Of a DNA stretch of 64,000 nt, positions 1 through 10,370 are shown piece by piece. How positions within the stretch are numbered: the first letter of the stretch is position 1; the number at the start of each line of letters is the position of its first letter. Source of the DNA: Ypsolopha sequella (lineage: Eukaryota; Arthropoda; Insecta; Lepidoptera; Ypsolophidae); the NCBI GenBank assembly GCA_934047225.1, contig OW203986.1, positions 28,089,221 to 28,153,220 of the forward strand. Reading direction: 5' to 3'. A model generated the notes under the pieces. That model was given only the letters and a program-made list of their open reading frames with translations. It was not told the origin of the DNA and made no database searches. Both the position numbers and the translations under genes were made by a program.

Positions 1-867
1 GCGTTGACATAACACGCGAAAGTCAGTTCATAAAGTTGGTTCCTACCTAATTTGCTCTTTAACTCCGGGTGATATGTCTTAATTCTCGATGGTAAAGTTC
101 TGTAAAAGGAATACGCATGCGTGATAAATGTCGACGCGCTGACAGCGCCGCAGTCCGACACTGAGTTCCGTAGACGACGCGCGTATAACAGCTACGACGT
201 AGCTCGTAGCCCCGTAGCGCTACGCCATCCTCTGCGAATCACAGCGTGCTACGACAGTGAAGTCTTTTCGATTCCTTTCAGTGAAAAATGTCTCCAAGTG
301 ACCTGTGAGTGTAAGTTGCTGCGTGCTTGTGTTGAATGGATTTCATTATCTGTGATTGTCGTCGATAAAGCTGAGTTTCGTGTGGCTGGCTGCTTGTGAT
401 GTAAGTTGTATTTTATTACTTTGCTTTTGGTACGTGAAGTCATGTTACTTCGATGACTTTTAAGCAGTCGATTCGAAGCGCAATTGCGATGTGATACATA
501 AAAATCTACAGGTTATAACAGCAACTTTAAATGTTTCTTAGTTTTTTTCTTATCGAATAGCTTTTAGGTACCTTAGAACCAATTGGCAAAATCATTTATA
601 GTAAATTTCAATAACCGTACTGTTAAAGGAGTACGCTTCGTGGTTGCTTAGTCAGAATCGTAAGAAATAAGGCAGCATTACGAAACGGCACGGTTCCGTA
701 ATAGTAACGATTTGAAAACATTTTCCGCCAGAGCCTCGTGACTGGTGCGTTGAGTGAAGCCTTCCGAAATCGTCAGCCTATTAATGAAACCTTCTGGAAA
801 TGTCAGGTTATTAGGCCATTTTAGTAGCATAAGTCAGTAGCCAGCCATACGGGAAATCACCTTCATA
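1..867. other. No recognised gene
   Basis: Mixed-composition sequence with short unsupported reading frames. Around 196-228 there is a run rich in GTAGC/CTACG words that resembles the 68-bp satellite monomers at 30.4-32.5 kb in composition only. I see no coding signal, RNA gene or complete repeat. Confidence 0.4.
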
Positions 868-1256
868 TTAAGGTAAACGTCAGTCGCTTAGCACGAAGTG
901 CATAACTTAACTTTGTATTTCTTGTTTAGAAATTAAAAATTGAAAACAGTTTGGTATGTGGCAGTTAACACCAATAGTTCAGTATTAGTGAGGTTTTTAA
1001 AGCATGAGTTTGGAATTTAATGCACAATTAGTCATGATCTGGTCCAAACAATGTTAAAACAGCATTTAAAGTTGGTTTTGACAAGATCATGACTAATTGT
1101 GTATACAATTTCAAACTCTCCCTTTATAAACCTCACTAATACTAAACTAGGGGCGTCAAATGGCTCAGATCAAAAGGCCTTTCAATTTTAGAGGTCTGAA
1201 CAAAGAACCAAAGTTAAGTTATGCACTTTGCACTAAGCTACTGACGTTGGTTGATG
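868..1256. mobile_element. Foldback MITE-like element, family A copy 1
   Basis: The left end is close to TTAAGGTAAACGTCAGTCG and the right end is the inverted counterpart, near CTAAGCTACTGACGTT. The middle holds a second inverted pair built on ATTAGTCATGATCTGGTC and GATCATGACTAATTG, so the whole unit can fold on itself. Two further copies lie at 25.3 and 30.0 kb. There is no coding capacity. It is probably a non-autonomous DNA element; the superfamily is unknown because no clear target duplication is visible. Confidence 0.65.
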
Positions 1257-1318
1257 AGTAATCGGCGGTTTTGTCTGCTTTAAATACGTGGTTAGGCAAA
1301 CGTTTACACTGTATCCAA

Positions 1319-1565
1319 CTAGAGGACGCCCGCGACTTCGTCCGCGTGGATTTGGGATATAAACAGTCCGTTGTACACGTTGGGAACTCATTGTCGATAC
1401 AAAAATTTACACTTGGTTTCACCCATTTATGGAGTAAAATTCAAAAAATCCTTTCTATTGTGCGCCTCTACATCCTATAAGGAACATAATATGTTCCAAA
1501 TTGTATGATTCTATCTTCTGTGGTTTAGGCTGTGTGTTGTCTGTCACTCAGTCACACGGAACTGT
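1319..1565 (-). mobile_element. Helitron-like short element (3' end at 1319)
   Basis: Read on the minus strand, the element ends in a GC-rich hairpin (CGCGGACGAAGTCGCGGG) followed a few bases later by CTAG and then T. This is the form of the 3' terminus of short lepidopteran Helitrons. Its other end, near 1560, carries GTGACTGAGTGACAG and CACAGCC words, which resemble the start of the element at 4.87 kb. It encodes nothing and the exact 5' boundary is uncertain. A sequence this short would be non-autonomous. Confidence 0.55.
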
Positions 1566-1575
1566 TTTATATATA

Positions 1576-2130
1576 CAAGGTGGCGTAAAAGTAATGCCAT
1601 AATTGGAATTGCCTGCCATATTGTTATGAATGAAAAAAAAGAGCTCTGTTTTCATAAAAGGTTTATTTGAAAGTGTAAAATTTATGACATTAATTGGAAA
1701 AAATGATGTCGCTTAAATGGCCACCTTCCGAGTTCATGCATAATTGCGCTCGTTTTGCGGTATTTTGAATTGTTGCTCACAAACCATCTGGCTATCTGGC
1801 TCCAAATTTGCGATTTCTTCTTCAACATTATTTTTCAAGACTTGCAAGGTTCGTGCTTTGTTGTGGTAAACGCAAGATTTTAAAAAGCCTTAAATAAATA
1901 AGTCTGGTGCTGTTAGATCTTGCGATTAACTCTCCAAAACGAGAGATCAAAATTTATCAAATAAGCAGTAACGATAATTCCACGTTCTTGAGGTGTGTAT
2001 CGCTCCATGGCTTCTTGACTACTAATTCTCTATATATCTACAACATAAATGTCAAAGCACAGTGACATTTGGCGCCATCTGCAAAAATGGCAGCCAATTC
2101 AAATTATGACATTACTTTTGCGCCACCTTG
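1576..2130 (-). mobile_element. Deleted mariner-like transposon
   Basis: The terminal inverted repeats start CAAGGTGGCG[T/C]AAAAGTAATG, are about 40 bp long, and are flanked by TA on both sides (1574-1575 and 2131-2132). That matches the target-site duplication of the Tc1/mariner superfamily. On the minus strand near 1690-1745 an open stretch ends with a GGHLSDIIF-type motif, the usual C-terminus of a Tc1/mariner-like transposase. Upstream, about 1830-1930, remnants of the same protein are interrupted by stops. At about 555 bp most of the transposase and its catalytic DD(D/E) core are gone, so this is a dead remnant that could only move in trans. Confidence 0.75.
1690..1930 (-). pseudogene. 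Transposase C-terminal remnant (mariner-like)
   Basis: Minus-strand translation in mixed frames gives a piece resembling a '...YHNKARTLQ...' helix region and then a C-terminus ending GGHLSDIIFSN before a stop. In Tc1/mariner-like transposases this part follows the catalytic core. The acidic triad itself is absent and there are in-frame stops, so the copy is non-functional. It lies inside the TA-flanked element at 1576-2130, which supports the assignment. Confidence 0.6.
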
Positions 2131-2132
2131 TA

Positions 2133-3407
2133 GGTACATACAAGTATGTAGATGGATTATAACAGTGGGCTATGGTTACTTCTGACTATAACCTACGCGT
2201 ACTTTGTACTCTCTACGCTATCTAGTGTTATATAATATCTGTGATCTATCAAATATTTTGTACAATTTCCAATACATACCCGTATTAAAATATAAATACT
2301 GAAATCGCAAAACTGTTTTTATGTAAACTCGTCTTTGCCGTACTAAGCAGGCCAAGGCTATTTTAATTTTCAATTCAGAGAAAATAAGCTGTTTATCATT
2401 TAATAAATATTATTGTGGAATTGAGTTTTAATTTAAAATGAGTTTTCGGTACTCCGGAATTGAGTTCTTGAAACAAAATGTGCTGGCTAATGGGTGGACC
2501 TAAAACAACAATCATATGTGTTTTCGACGTTTTGCACATGTTTTGTTCGCTTGGGGGCCGACCCAGAAGTGCGTTCATTAAAGAACCCTAAGCCGGGTAG
2601 GAACACTCGGGTTCTAACGCTGAGTTTTTGAACGGGTTTCGTCATGTAGATACCCCAAAGTAATTTTTGCGTTATATTTTGGTATAAATATAACGTTCAG
2701 AGGACCCCCCTCTGTACGAAATTTAACGTAAATATCTCAAGTGACGTTTGGAGCCTATGCTAACCCTGCTCAGAGTTTATGTTCAAAACGTCGACACCAG
2801 TGTAGCGACACTGTCATTTTTGAACGGGTTAGTGTTGCAACCCGGGTAGGAAACCCAACTTGGTGTGAGTTTATGAACGACTATCTGCCGCGTTCTCCGT
2901 TTAGCGGTCACTGTAATCTTTACATACACACACGCGGTGGTCAAGGAGAACGCGCGTTCTGATGTTTGGACTGCAGAACGCCCTCTGTGTCGTTGGCCCC
3001 TTATTTCTAGCAAAAAATCTCTTTACATATATAAAATATGTCTGTCCGTTGTTTTTGCTAATAACTTAAGGACACTTGATTGGATTTTTATGCAATTTTT
3101 ATTAGTTCTAAGGGTGTGCCTGCGAATAATATTTTAATTAATTTCTAGAGAAAAGCCATTAACGGTTTTTGTCTGTTCTCGCAAAAGTACTTGTTCAAAG
3201 GATGTTTATTTGTCGAACCAAGGTACAATTCTCAGCTCTGCCTTGTAAGGTTTACAAATAATTTGAATACCTAAAAAACAAGATGATCTACTTAAATACA
3301 ATTTAATGAATCACAAAAGTAACCCACCTTAAAAAGTTTTAATCCCTACTGCAAAATTAAACTGTATCATACCTCTATAATTTTAAGTTATTACATTAAC
3401 CAGTGAA
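2133..3407. other. No recognised gene
   Basis: Non-coding by eye. A GGTAGGAAACCC / GGTAGGAACACTCGGG theme recurs at about 2597 and 2845. A short inverted pair (GCGTTCTCC at about 2890 and GGAGAACGC at about 2945) could form a hairpin. The remainder is AT-rich. Confidence 0.35.
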
Positions 3408-3869
3408 GTGTCAGGACGCACGATCGTGCTGGAAGTGGCAGGACGCACGATCGTGCTGGAAGTGGCAAGACGCACGATCGTGCCGGAAGTGGTAGGACGC
3501 ACGATCGTGCCGGAAGTGGCAGGACGCACGATCGTGCTGGAATTGGCAGGACGCACAATCGCGCCAGAAGTGGCAGGACGCACGATCGCGCCGGAAGTGG
3601 CAGGACGCACGATCGTGCCGGAATTGGTAGGACGCACGATCGTGCCGGATGTGTCAAGACGCACGATCGTGCTGGAAGTGGCAGGACGCACAATCGCGCC
3701 GGAAGCGGTAGGCCGCACGATCATGCCGGAAGTGGTAGGACGCACGATCGTGCCGGAAGTGTCAGGACGCACGATCGTGCTGGAAGTGGCAGGACGCACA
3801 ATCGCGCCGGAAGCGGTAGGACGCACGATCATGCCGAAAGTGGTAGGACGCACGATCGTGCCGGAAGTC
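3407..3869. repeat. 27-bp minisatellite, about 17 units
   Basis: The tandem unit is close to AGGACGCACGATCGTGCTGG followed by AAGTGGC. Its core GCACGATCGTGC is a perfect palindrome. Because 27 is a multiple of three and the unit lacks stops, several frames on both strands stay open across the array and give nonapeptide repeats such as GRTIVLEVA. Variants inside the array (TCGCGCC, CATGCC, AATTGG) recur in blocks, which suggests expansion by unequal exchange. I do not call it coding: the open frames follow from the unit length, and no non-repeat protein sequence is attached. Confidence 0.9.
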
Positions 3870-4869
3870 TATTTTAAATCAATTGTTATCGATAGTCAAT
3901 AACTACCATCTACTGGTAGCTTGTAAGCTCTGTAATTTCGGAGATTTGTTTATGAATAGGTGGTACATCTTATATATTTAGAAAATAATGTTACGTACCA
4001 TGCCTCTTTACTATTTTAATAGCTCTTTTATCCGTGCCGCCCAATTGATACAGCTTCGGGATAATATCCAGGTTTGTTAGCATTAAGGTAAGCATTAACT
4101 CTTCAACATTAAGGTATTTACCCGCAGCGTTATGATATGACAAAGTTCTCACATAACCTATTAAAGTAGAGTATACCCTAGCTCAAAGCCGGAAAATTAA
4201 ATTGATGTGCCCGCGGCGGAGTCGGGCGAATGAGCTTAGTAATTTTGTGTTTCATCTCCGGATCTATGTAAAGGTAGAGGCTGAACAACCTGATAGAGCC
4301 TTAGAGGAAGTTATTCATATGTTTAATTTGGAATCATTTGTTTCGATAAATCTTTTAGCGGAAGGCTCAAACAACGCCTTTTAATGAAACATATTAGTAA
4401 AATTAACCAGAAAGAATTTAACTAAAACGCATCTTCTATAGTTTGTTCGCCTGTTTAGAATAACTATTACAATTAATTATCTAAAACTTCAAATATAACC
4501 ATATTTTATAGATTTAAATTACCCATAATTTGTTTTAGTGTATTACTTTTTAGTTTATCAATATATATATAATTACTGTTTCTAAATAAATAATCGTTAT
4601 TAATGGTTGTGACGTTAAACGAAATTAAAATGAGTAACAGTAATGCAAATTGAAGAAAATATTATAAATAAATGTTTTATTTTTCATCCTTCGGTCAATT
4701 TATAACCATTTAACTAGATTAGTTTAGTAAGATATATCACTACATTGCGACCGTGTCATAATTATATCCCTAGTAACACAGATATGAACCTCTTTCGTAT
4801 AACTATGTTCCGGTATATAACTATATCCCTAGGGATATAATTACGAGTATATCACGGCAATAACTATCT
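3870..4869. other. AT-rich, no gene seen
   Basis: AT-rich intergenic sequence. Near 4740-4860 there are several short palindromes around ATATCCCTAGGGATAT with related ATATCCCTAG words nearby, possibly the relic of a small foldback element. I see no coding or RNA signal. Confidence 0.35.
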
Positions 4870-5630
4870 TACTGCGACATATATAAACTCCTCACTGACT
4901 GACAATGTACAGCCCAAACCGCTGGACGTAAATACTTGATATTTGGTGGGTGTGTTTATAGAAGGTTGAAAACGCGCACTAAGAAGTCATTTTGAAAAAC
5001 TCGCCCCGCAAAGGTTTCAAAAAGGGGGTCAAAGTTTTAACAAAAAATCTTGATTTTTCCGACACCGTTCACGCTGAGCAGTCAAAATATTGAACGTAGA
5101 AATAAAATGAAAATACATGTGTTTCAAGATTTTCCGAATTTTTCAAAACTGAAAGGTCAGGGTCAGTTTTTCATAAAAAATCATGAAAATTTCGATATTC
5201 TTCAGACAATAGCTACAAAACGGTGGTGCTTGGTTTTTGGTCTTGGTGGTGCTTTATCAAGTCATCTGTGAAGCGATTCAGAATACTCCACTGGTCCAGG
5301 GTCTGATGATGAAGTGGAAACGGAACTTCAAATCAATAATACTAGGAATATCATGTTTGTACACTTTTGATTTGTCTTTTTGAAAGCATTGATGATGAGG
5401 TCTCAACGGGCGTCAGTAAAATTATCGTATTTGGTTCTTAATAATTGTACGTAACTTGGGCTTTTTCAATTCGTCTTTGGGAATACATTTTCAGAACATG
5501 TTGATCAGGGTCTGGTGATGAGTAAAAAAGCATTTTTCGAAAATTAAGTACTTGTAAAAAGTACTTTTGTAAGAAAAATCCAAATAATAAAGTCCTATTC
5601 CACGCGGACGAAGTCGCGGGCAAAAGCTAG
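4870..5630 (+). mobile_element. Helitron-like element, non-autonomous
   Basis: The 5' part carries the CACTGACTGAC and CAGCCCAAACCGCTGGACG words common at the start of lepidopteran non-autonomous Helitrons. The 3' end is a hairpin (CGCGGACGAAGTCGCGGG) followed by CAAAAGCTAG and then T, the expected CTAG|T terminus. Short reading frames inside do not resemble Rep/helicase, so the element would depend on an autonomous Helitron. The 3' boundary is firm; the 5' boundary is approximate. Confidence 0.65.
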
Positions 5631-6087
5631 TAATGATATAAAATTCGTTACTTATTTAATATGAGGGTGTTTTATTATGGGTTATATTCCTGTCGCAGTG
5701 TGGTTAGTTGAGGGGGTGTAAAGAAAGAAGGGGGGACTAACGAAATCAATTATGCAGTCTTGTTGGCTCGGGTGACGGTGTTTTATTATTTTTCAATCCC
5801 TTTAATGCGTTCATCTGCACACAAGTTGTGAGTGGTAGGGCTAGAGAGTTCTGGGTTTTGAAAAGGTTTTAAGACTCCAAAAAAGGAGATGGTTCTCATT
5901 TCGACTGTAATTTTTTTTGGTAGGGGCTTTTCAAAGCGTCTTTGTATTATTTAAAAAAAAAAATTATATATATATATATATATTTGTATACAATTATGTA
6001 TAGACTTCTATAGAACATACGTTTCAGGAAGAGAGATGTCGGCAAAAGTGTAATTTTTTCTGTACCATCGGTCAGTACATTAATATT
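5631..6087. other. No gene; short (TA)n tract
   Basis: Non-coding sequence with an (AT)n microsatellite at about 5965-5984 preceded by an A-run. Confidence 0.4.
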
Positions 6088-6800
6088 CTTTCAATGCATG
6101 TGCTCGTAAAGGCCCACTTTTTATGCATCAAAACCGAACAAAAAGTCGATTATTTTGCCCTAGGGCTTTATTATTATTTATTTTTTTTAATTTATTTACA
6201 ATGGTTGGGTAACCTGCAGCCTTTCCTGTGTACCATAGATGTTATACTTTTTTTTCCACTGTTTAACGGCTCTGGATACAGTCCTTTTGAGCCAAATATA
6301 ATTTAAAGTTCACAAGATTATATTTGTTTTCATTTCCTCACACTATGCATTGAAAAACGTAGTATGATACACGGGCGTAAAAGCAATAAATTACTCGGTT
6401 ACGTTTAAAACACTCGCTACGCTCGTGTTTTAAATCGTCCTCGTAATTTATTCCTTTGCGCCCTTGTAGCATAAACTACTATTTCAATGCATGTGCTCGT
6501 AAAGGCACACTTTTTATGCATCAAAACCGAACAGAAAGTCGATTATTTTGCCCTAGGGCTTTATCATTATTTTTTTTAATTTATTTACGAGAAGTTGGCT
6601 AACTTTATATATTTTTTTTCCATTGTTTAACGGCTCTGGATACAGTCCTTTTGTGCCAATCATAATTTAAAGTTCACAAGATTATATTTGTTTTATTTCC
6701 TCACACTATGCATTGAAAAACGTAGTATGATACAGGGGCGTAAGAGTAAAAAATTATTTATTGATTTTCGCCCCTGTAGCATAAACTACTATAAACGTTT
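6088..6800 (+). repeat. Imperfect tandem duplication, period about 394 bp
   Basis: Copy 1 starts at 6088 and copy 2 at 6481, both opening with TTTCAATGCATGTGCTCGTA and ending with a GTAGCATAAACTACTAT block. Within copy 1 there is an inner inverted repeat (GGGCGTAAAAGCAATAAATTAC against GTAATTTATTCCTTTGCGCCC) that is partly lost in copy 2. It is probably a duplicated MITE-like unit and has no coding capacity. Confidence 0.75.
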
Positions 6801-7192
6801 AAGTGAATGAATGTAGTTACATTTCTCAAACTCATACAATATGGTAATATTAAGATCTTTAATTAAATAAAGTACAGGCATGTACTCTGTACAAGACATG
6901 GATTAAATTATATAATTCTATAGGATTCTGAAATTTATAATCATATTACGTTTATAAATATATTATATTTAACTTTTACGAGCTTTTGATTACTACTTAT
7001 TATTAAAACAATTAAAAAAAATTATAACTCGATATATTTCGGCCCTCAGTATGGGGCCGTCATCAGTCGAATGATTTTACATAACACAACCATTACAAAA
7101 GTGCAAACAAATTAATAATAAAAAAAATGGTCTATACATTTAATACCTGCATATTTCAATGTCATATTATTTAATTTTTAGAGTCTAAAAAA
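6801..7192. other. No gene; short shared repeat at about 7030
   Basis: AT-rich. Around 7030-7070 the words ATATATTTCGGCCCT...GGCCGTCATCAGTC match a segment at about 10750-10790, so a small dispersed repeat family is present twice. Confidence 0.4.
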
Positions 7193-7527
7193 TGTTTCCA
7201 TCCATCAGCCTAGTTCGTCCACTGCTGGACATAAGCCTTTCCAGGACTTTGCCACCCCCGGTGGTCATCCTGGAAGAATCCCATACTCATACACGCTGGG
7301 CAGGCAGGTTGGTGAGCGCGGTGCCGGAACCCTCGCACCAGTGACGCTGCTGCCCGTCACCAATCTGTTCCATATAAGGCCCGGCTATTAGGGATGGATA
7401 TACCGCCATCCATCGGTCCCAGGTATGGTGGGCCTCCTGGTTTTTTGCCTGTGAGCTGTCCTCTTACTCTCCCCCGAATTACTTCGAGGGGGTCTCCAAG
7501 TAAGATGGTGGTACCTCCACAGTCGAC
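7193..7527 (-). mobile_element. LINE-like 3' repeat with GGATGGATGG end (family R)
   Basis: On the minus strand the copy begins CGACTGTGGAGGTACCACC and runs to a tail of GGATGG units just after a CCAGCAGTGGACGAAC block. The same roughly 335-bp unit occurs complete in plus orientation at 36.6 kb and in part at 11.3, 28.0 and 28.6 kb. The CCAGCAGTGGACGAA...GGATGG ending is typical of lepidopteran RTE-like elements and their non-autonomous derivatives; that assignment is from memory. The copy has no usable reading frame of its own. Confidence 0.55.
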
Positions 7528-7545
7528 AATAAAACATTAAAAAAT

Positions 7546-7711
7546 GTTTTATATTGTAAAATGTCGACTGTTTTAGCAGAAGTGTTAGTTTCTTCTTTAA
7601 TAATGTTAATGGGAGCTCTTTGAATGCTGCTGGAATTTTGTTATAAATCTTTATATCCATCGGGTAAGTGCTTCGGCTGAACATTTCACATTTCAATTTT
7701 GGGAGGACCAT
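7546..7711 (-). pseudogene. LINE reverse-transcriptase C-terminus fragment
   Basis: A minus-strand frame of about 55 residues has the pattern MDIKIYNKIP, then a leucine/lysine-rich helix LLKKKLTLLLK, then FYNIKHFL. This resembles the extreme C-terminus of CR1-group LINE ORF2 proteins, where an LYNKLP-like motif is followed by an FK..LK helix. The intact ORF2 at 43-46 kb ends comparably (RLWNDLPHSL ... FKFNLKKHF). Upstream catalytic domains are missing, so this is a 5'-truncated relic. It abuts the family R repeat, into which the open frame continues without meaning. Confidence 0.6.
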
Positions 7712-7756
7712 TTTATATTTATTTTCCCTTTATTACATTTATAGTTGTACGTTTTT

Positions 7757-8051
7757 AGGGTAACGTACTCAAAGGGTAACCAACGGGACCCTATTACTAA
7801 GACTCCGCTGTCCGTGTGTCAGTTCGTCTGTCACCAGGCTGTATCTTATGAACCGTGATAGTTAGACAGTTGAAATTTCCACAGATGACGTATCTCTGTT
7901 GCCGCTATAACAACAAATACTAAAAAACTAAATAAAATAAATACTCAAGGGGTCTTTCATACAACAGACATGTTTTTTTGCCGTTTTTATAGATAATGGT
8001 ATGGTATGGAACCCTTCGTGCGCGAGACCGACTCGCACATGGCCAGTTTTT
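7757..8051 (+). mobile_element. GGGTTCCGTACC repeat, copy 1
   Basis: Diverged copy of an abundant lepidopteran interspersed repeat. It starts near GGGTAACGTACTC, has the CCCTATTACTAAGACTCCGC and GTCACCAGGCTGTATCTTATGAA blocks, an ATACTAAAAA...AATAAAATAAATA middle, and an end near ATGGAACCCTTCGTGCGCGAG plus GACTCGCAC. Weak terminal complementarity (GGTTCCGTACC against GGTACGGAACC) suggests a non-autonomous DNA or SINE-like element. It has no coding capacity. Confidence 0.65.
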
Positions 8052-8887
8052 TATTTATTTTTATACTTAAATGGTTATTATTACAGAAAAAACTTAATTA
8101 GGCCTATCCTAGGGTTAGTAAAATACAAAAATAAAGAAAAAAAAAAAATTGGGACTAATAATACCCAAAGCAGGCTTCCGACACATTAACAGATTCTTTC
8201 TTAGACTGTAAAACTAACAACTTAGCACATAATAATAAATTCGAATATGTGGGCTCCGATACTAGAATCCTCCGTAACACGGAAGCACTATGAAGTTATT
8301 TTCGCCAAATTTTTATTTCTAACATTGTGATTATATACATCACCTTTCGTACTAAAAAAGGCAGGATGGCTTTTTACAAAAACTCCTGCCTCCAGAATGT
8401 ACATTGAGACTAGTGTAATAAGGACATTGAGTCACGAAACACTGGTTTGAAAGAATCTACTGTTTTTGCATCGCAAATCGCACGTATGCATTTTTTTTGC
8501 GCACAAAAAGTATGCATTTGAAGTCGGTTACAATTTTTTTTTTGTTAAAAGTTCATTTTATTTGCTTGACGAATGTAACGTTTTGCATTGTAATTTTTTA
8601 AAAATCAACAAAGGTTTTTCATCGAAAACGAACCGTTGTATTTTCATCCCTCGTTCTCAAATGGCAATACCAAATGAGCAGCGAATATATTTTCTTTTTC
8701 CAGTTTCATTGCAGAAAAGCCAATTGCATTTGCTATCAACCTTCCATCATCCCGTCCTAAGCTGGTTTAAATTGCCTTTCGTCATACGCGGACAGTTTTA
8801 TTGCGAAACACTTCGGTTAGATCGATTCTTTTGTGTATAAGCATCGAGCAACAAGTTTCGATATTGCAACTTTAAAACTTTGCTTTT
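8052..8887. other. No gene supported
   Basis: An unsupported plus-strand frame at 8466-8840 is phenylalanine-rich low-complexity translation without domains. No repeat is recognised. Confidence 0.35.
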
Positions 8888-9178
8888 TAGGGTTCCGTAG
8901 CCAAAGGGTAACCAACGAGACCCTATTACTAAGACTCCGCTGTCCGTCTGTCTGTCCGTCCGTCTGTCCGTCTGTCACCAGGCTGTATCTTATGAATCGT
9001 GATAGTTAGAAAGTTGAAATTTTCACAGATGATGTATTTCTGTTACCGCTATAACAACAAATACTAAAAAAAGAATAAAATAAATATTTAAGGGGACTCC
9101 TATACAACAGACATGTTTTTTGCTGTTTTTATAGATAATGGTACGGAACCCTTCGTGCACGAGTCCGACTCGCACTTC
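8888..9178 (+). mobile_element. GGGTTCCGTACC repeat, copy 2
   Basis: Same family and orientation as the copy at 7.76 kb. It is clearer, with a TCCGTCTGTC microsatellite-like expansion at 8941-8975 and the 3' block GGTACGGAACCCTTCGTGCA followed by GAGTCCGACTCGCAC. Confidence 0.75.
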
Positions 9179-9602
9179 GGAATAGAAGAGCCTGTATGAC
9201 AAGATTGATGTATGTGAAAGAAGCAAAAGAGTTTGTCAGGATCGTAGCAGATGGAAATCTGTAGTCTCTGGCTACCTCTGTGGGTGCGTTTGACATGCGT
9301 TTTACAAGTTAAGACAGAGGAAAACAAACGAACGCCAGCTCAAGTTTAATTAATCATGCCTTACCGGTGAGTTACCCTTTCCATTGTGCTACAACTAGCA
9401 ACTAGTCATCACCTTACAGGGCTATCATGCAACTCATTGTACCTACGTCACGTGACCCCGGGCCTGCGCCTGACAGGTCCGACCCGCGTCATTGTCCGAC
9501 TGGGAATGGCCCCTAGCATTAATCTAACTAGATGGTTTGTCTGGGATTGTCGGGGCTCGTGTGTTGGGTTTTGTTTTCGATAGTTCTTTACCGAAATATT
9601 AA
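9179..9602. other. No gene seen
   Basis: Mixed sequence containing a GC-richer stretch at about 9440-9510. No domain, splice-linked frame or repeat is recognised. Confidence 0.3.
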
Positions 9603-9762
9603 AGCCGATTCCAAAGGCTTTAATTTTAGTTTTAGTGCTGTCAAAATTAAATTTCTTTCATTGCAAAATAGTCCTTAAGAGTTAAAGACAGAATCTAAAT
9701 TACTTTGGAATAATTTTATGTTTGACAGCGCTAAAACTAAAATTAAAGCCTTCAGAATCGAC
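9603..9762. mobile_element. Palindromic MITE-like element
   Basis: About 43-bp inverted arms: AGCCGATTCCAAAGGCTTTA ... GTGCTGTCAAA at the left, with its reverse complement (about 5 mismatches) at 9721-9762. The spacer is about 75 bp. It is non-coding; the family is unknown. Confidence 0.65.
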
Positions 9763-10109
9763 TACAATACCTTATTTCGTAATCTGTTTGTCAGCCCTAG
9801 CTGGACGTTTATTACATAGGCGTACCGAGGGAAGGTGTGGGGGTTCAACGCCCCCCCTCCCCCTGAAATAAAGAAAAGAACGTCGTATATCATATTATTC
9901 TAATAACATTAATAATTATAAATAAATAACAATAATAATATCTTTTTATGACAGTGGATCTGACCGACTTTGAAAAAAAATCCTGGGTACCTATATGCTT
10001 TAACGTTATAAAGAATAAGGGTATAACATGTTTAGCGTTTTGATTGATTCGCTGATTGAGTATCAAAATGCAGAACAAATTAAATAAACAAAGGTATGTA
10101 GTGAAGTTA
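9763..10109. other. No gene seen
   Basis: AT-rich, with a CCCCCCCTCCCC tract near 9860. Nothing recognised. Confidence 0.3.
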
Positions 10110-10370
10110 TTTTAGGTGTTCGCGTCAGGGCTCGTTCCCAAACGCACAACTTATTATTGTTTTCTTTATGTTTGAGAAAAAAGAATTAAATCAATTTTTA
10201 AAAATAAATTAGGCTTTTTGCAATGTGTGTATGTGTTCTTTAATACATTACGTTGTAAATGATCCTGCACGACAGCAACAAACACGCTTTAAAGTTTTTA
10301 AAGTTGTAATTAAAAAGTAATATATAAAATAACACAACTTTGCTAGAAAAGCTTAAGAGCGTATCGCAGC
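10110..10370. mobile_element. MITE-like family H, copy 1 (partial)
   Basis: Shares GCTCGTTCCCAAACGCACAA, TTGTAAATGATCCTGCAC and AACTTTGCTAGAAAAGC blocks with copies at 36.97-37.13 kb and 50.89-51.21 kb. The 51-kb copy shows that these are arms of a long palindrome; this copy keeps mostly one arm and the loop. Non-coding. Confidence 0.5.

Noticed and set aside
121..399. 92-residue frame near the window start
   Set aside because: No domain; the composition follows GTAGC/CTACG-rich DNA.
3408..3902. 164-residue plus-strand frame of GRTIVLEVA repeats as a protein
   Set aside because: It is the translation of a stop-free 27-bp minisatellite, with equally open frames on the other strand and no attached unique protein sequence.
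8466..8840. 124-residue frame as a gene
   Set aside because: Phenylalanine-rich translation of AT-rich DNA with no recognisable motif.
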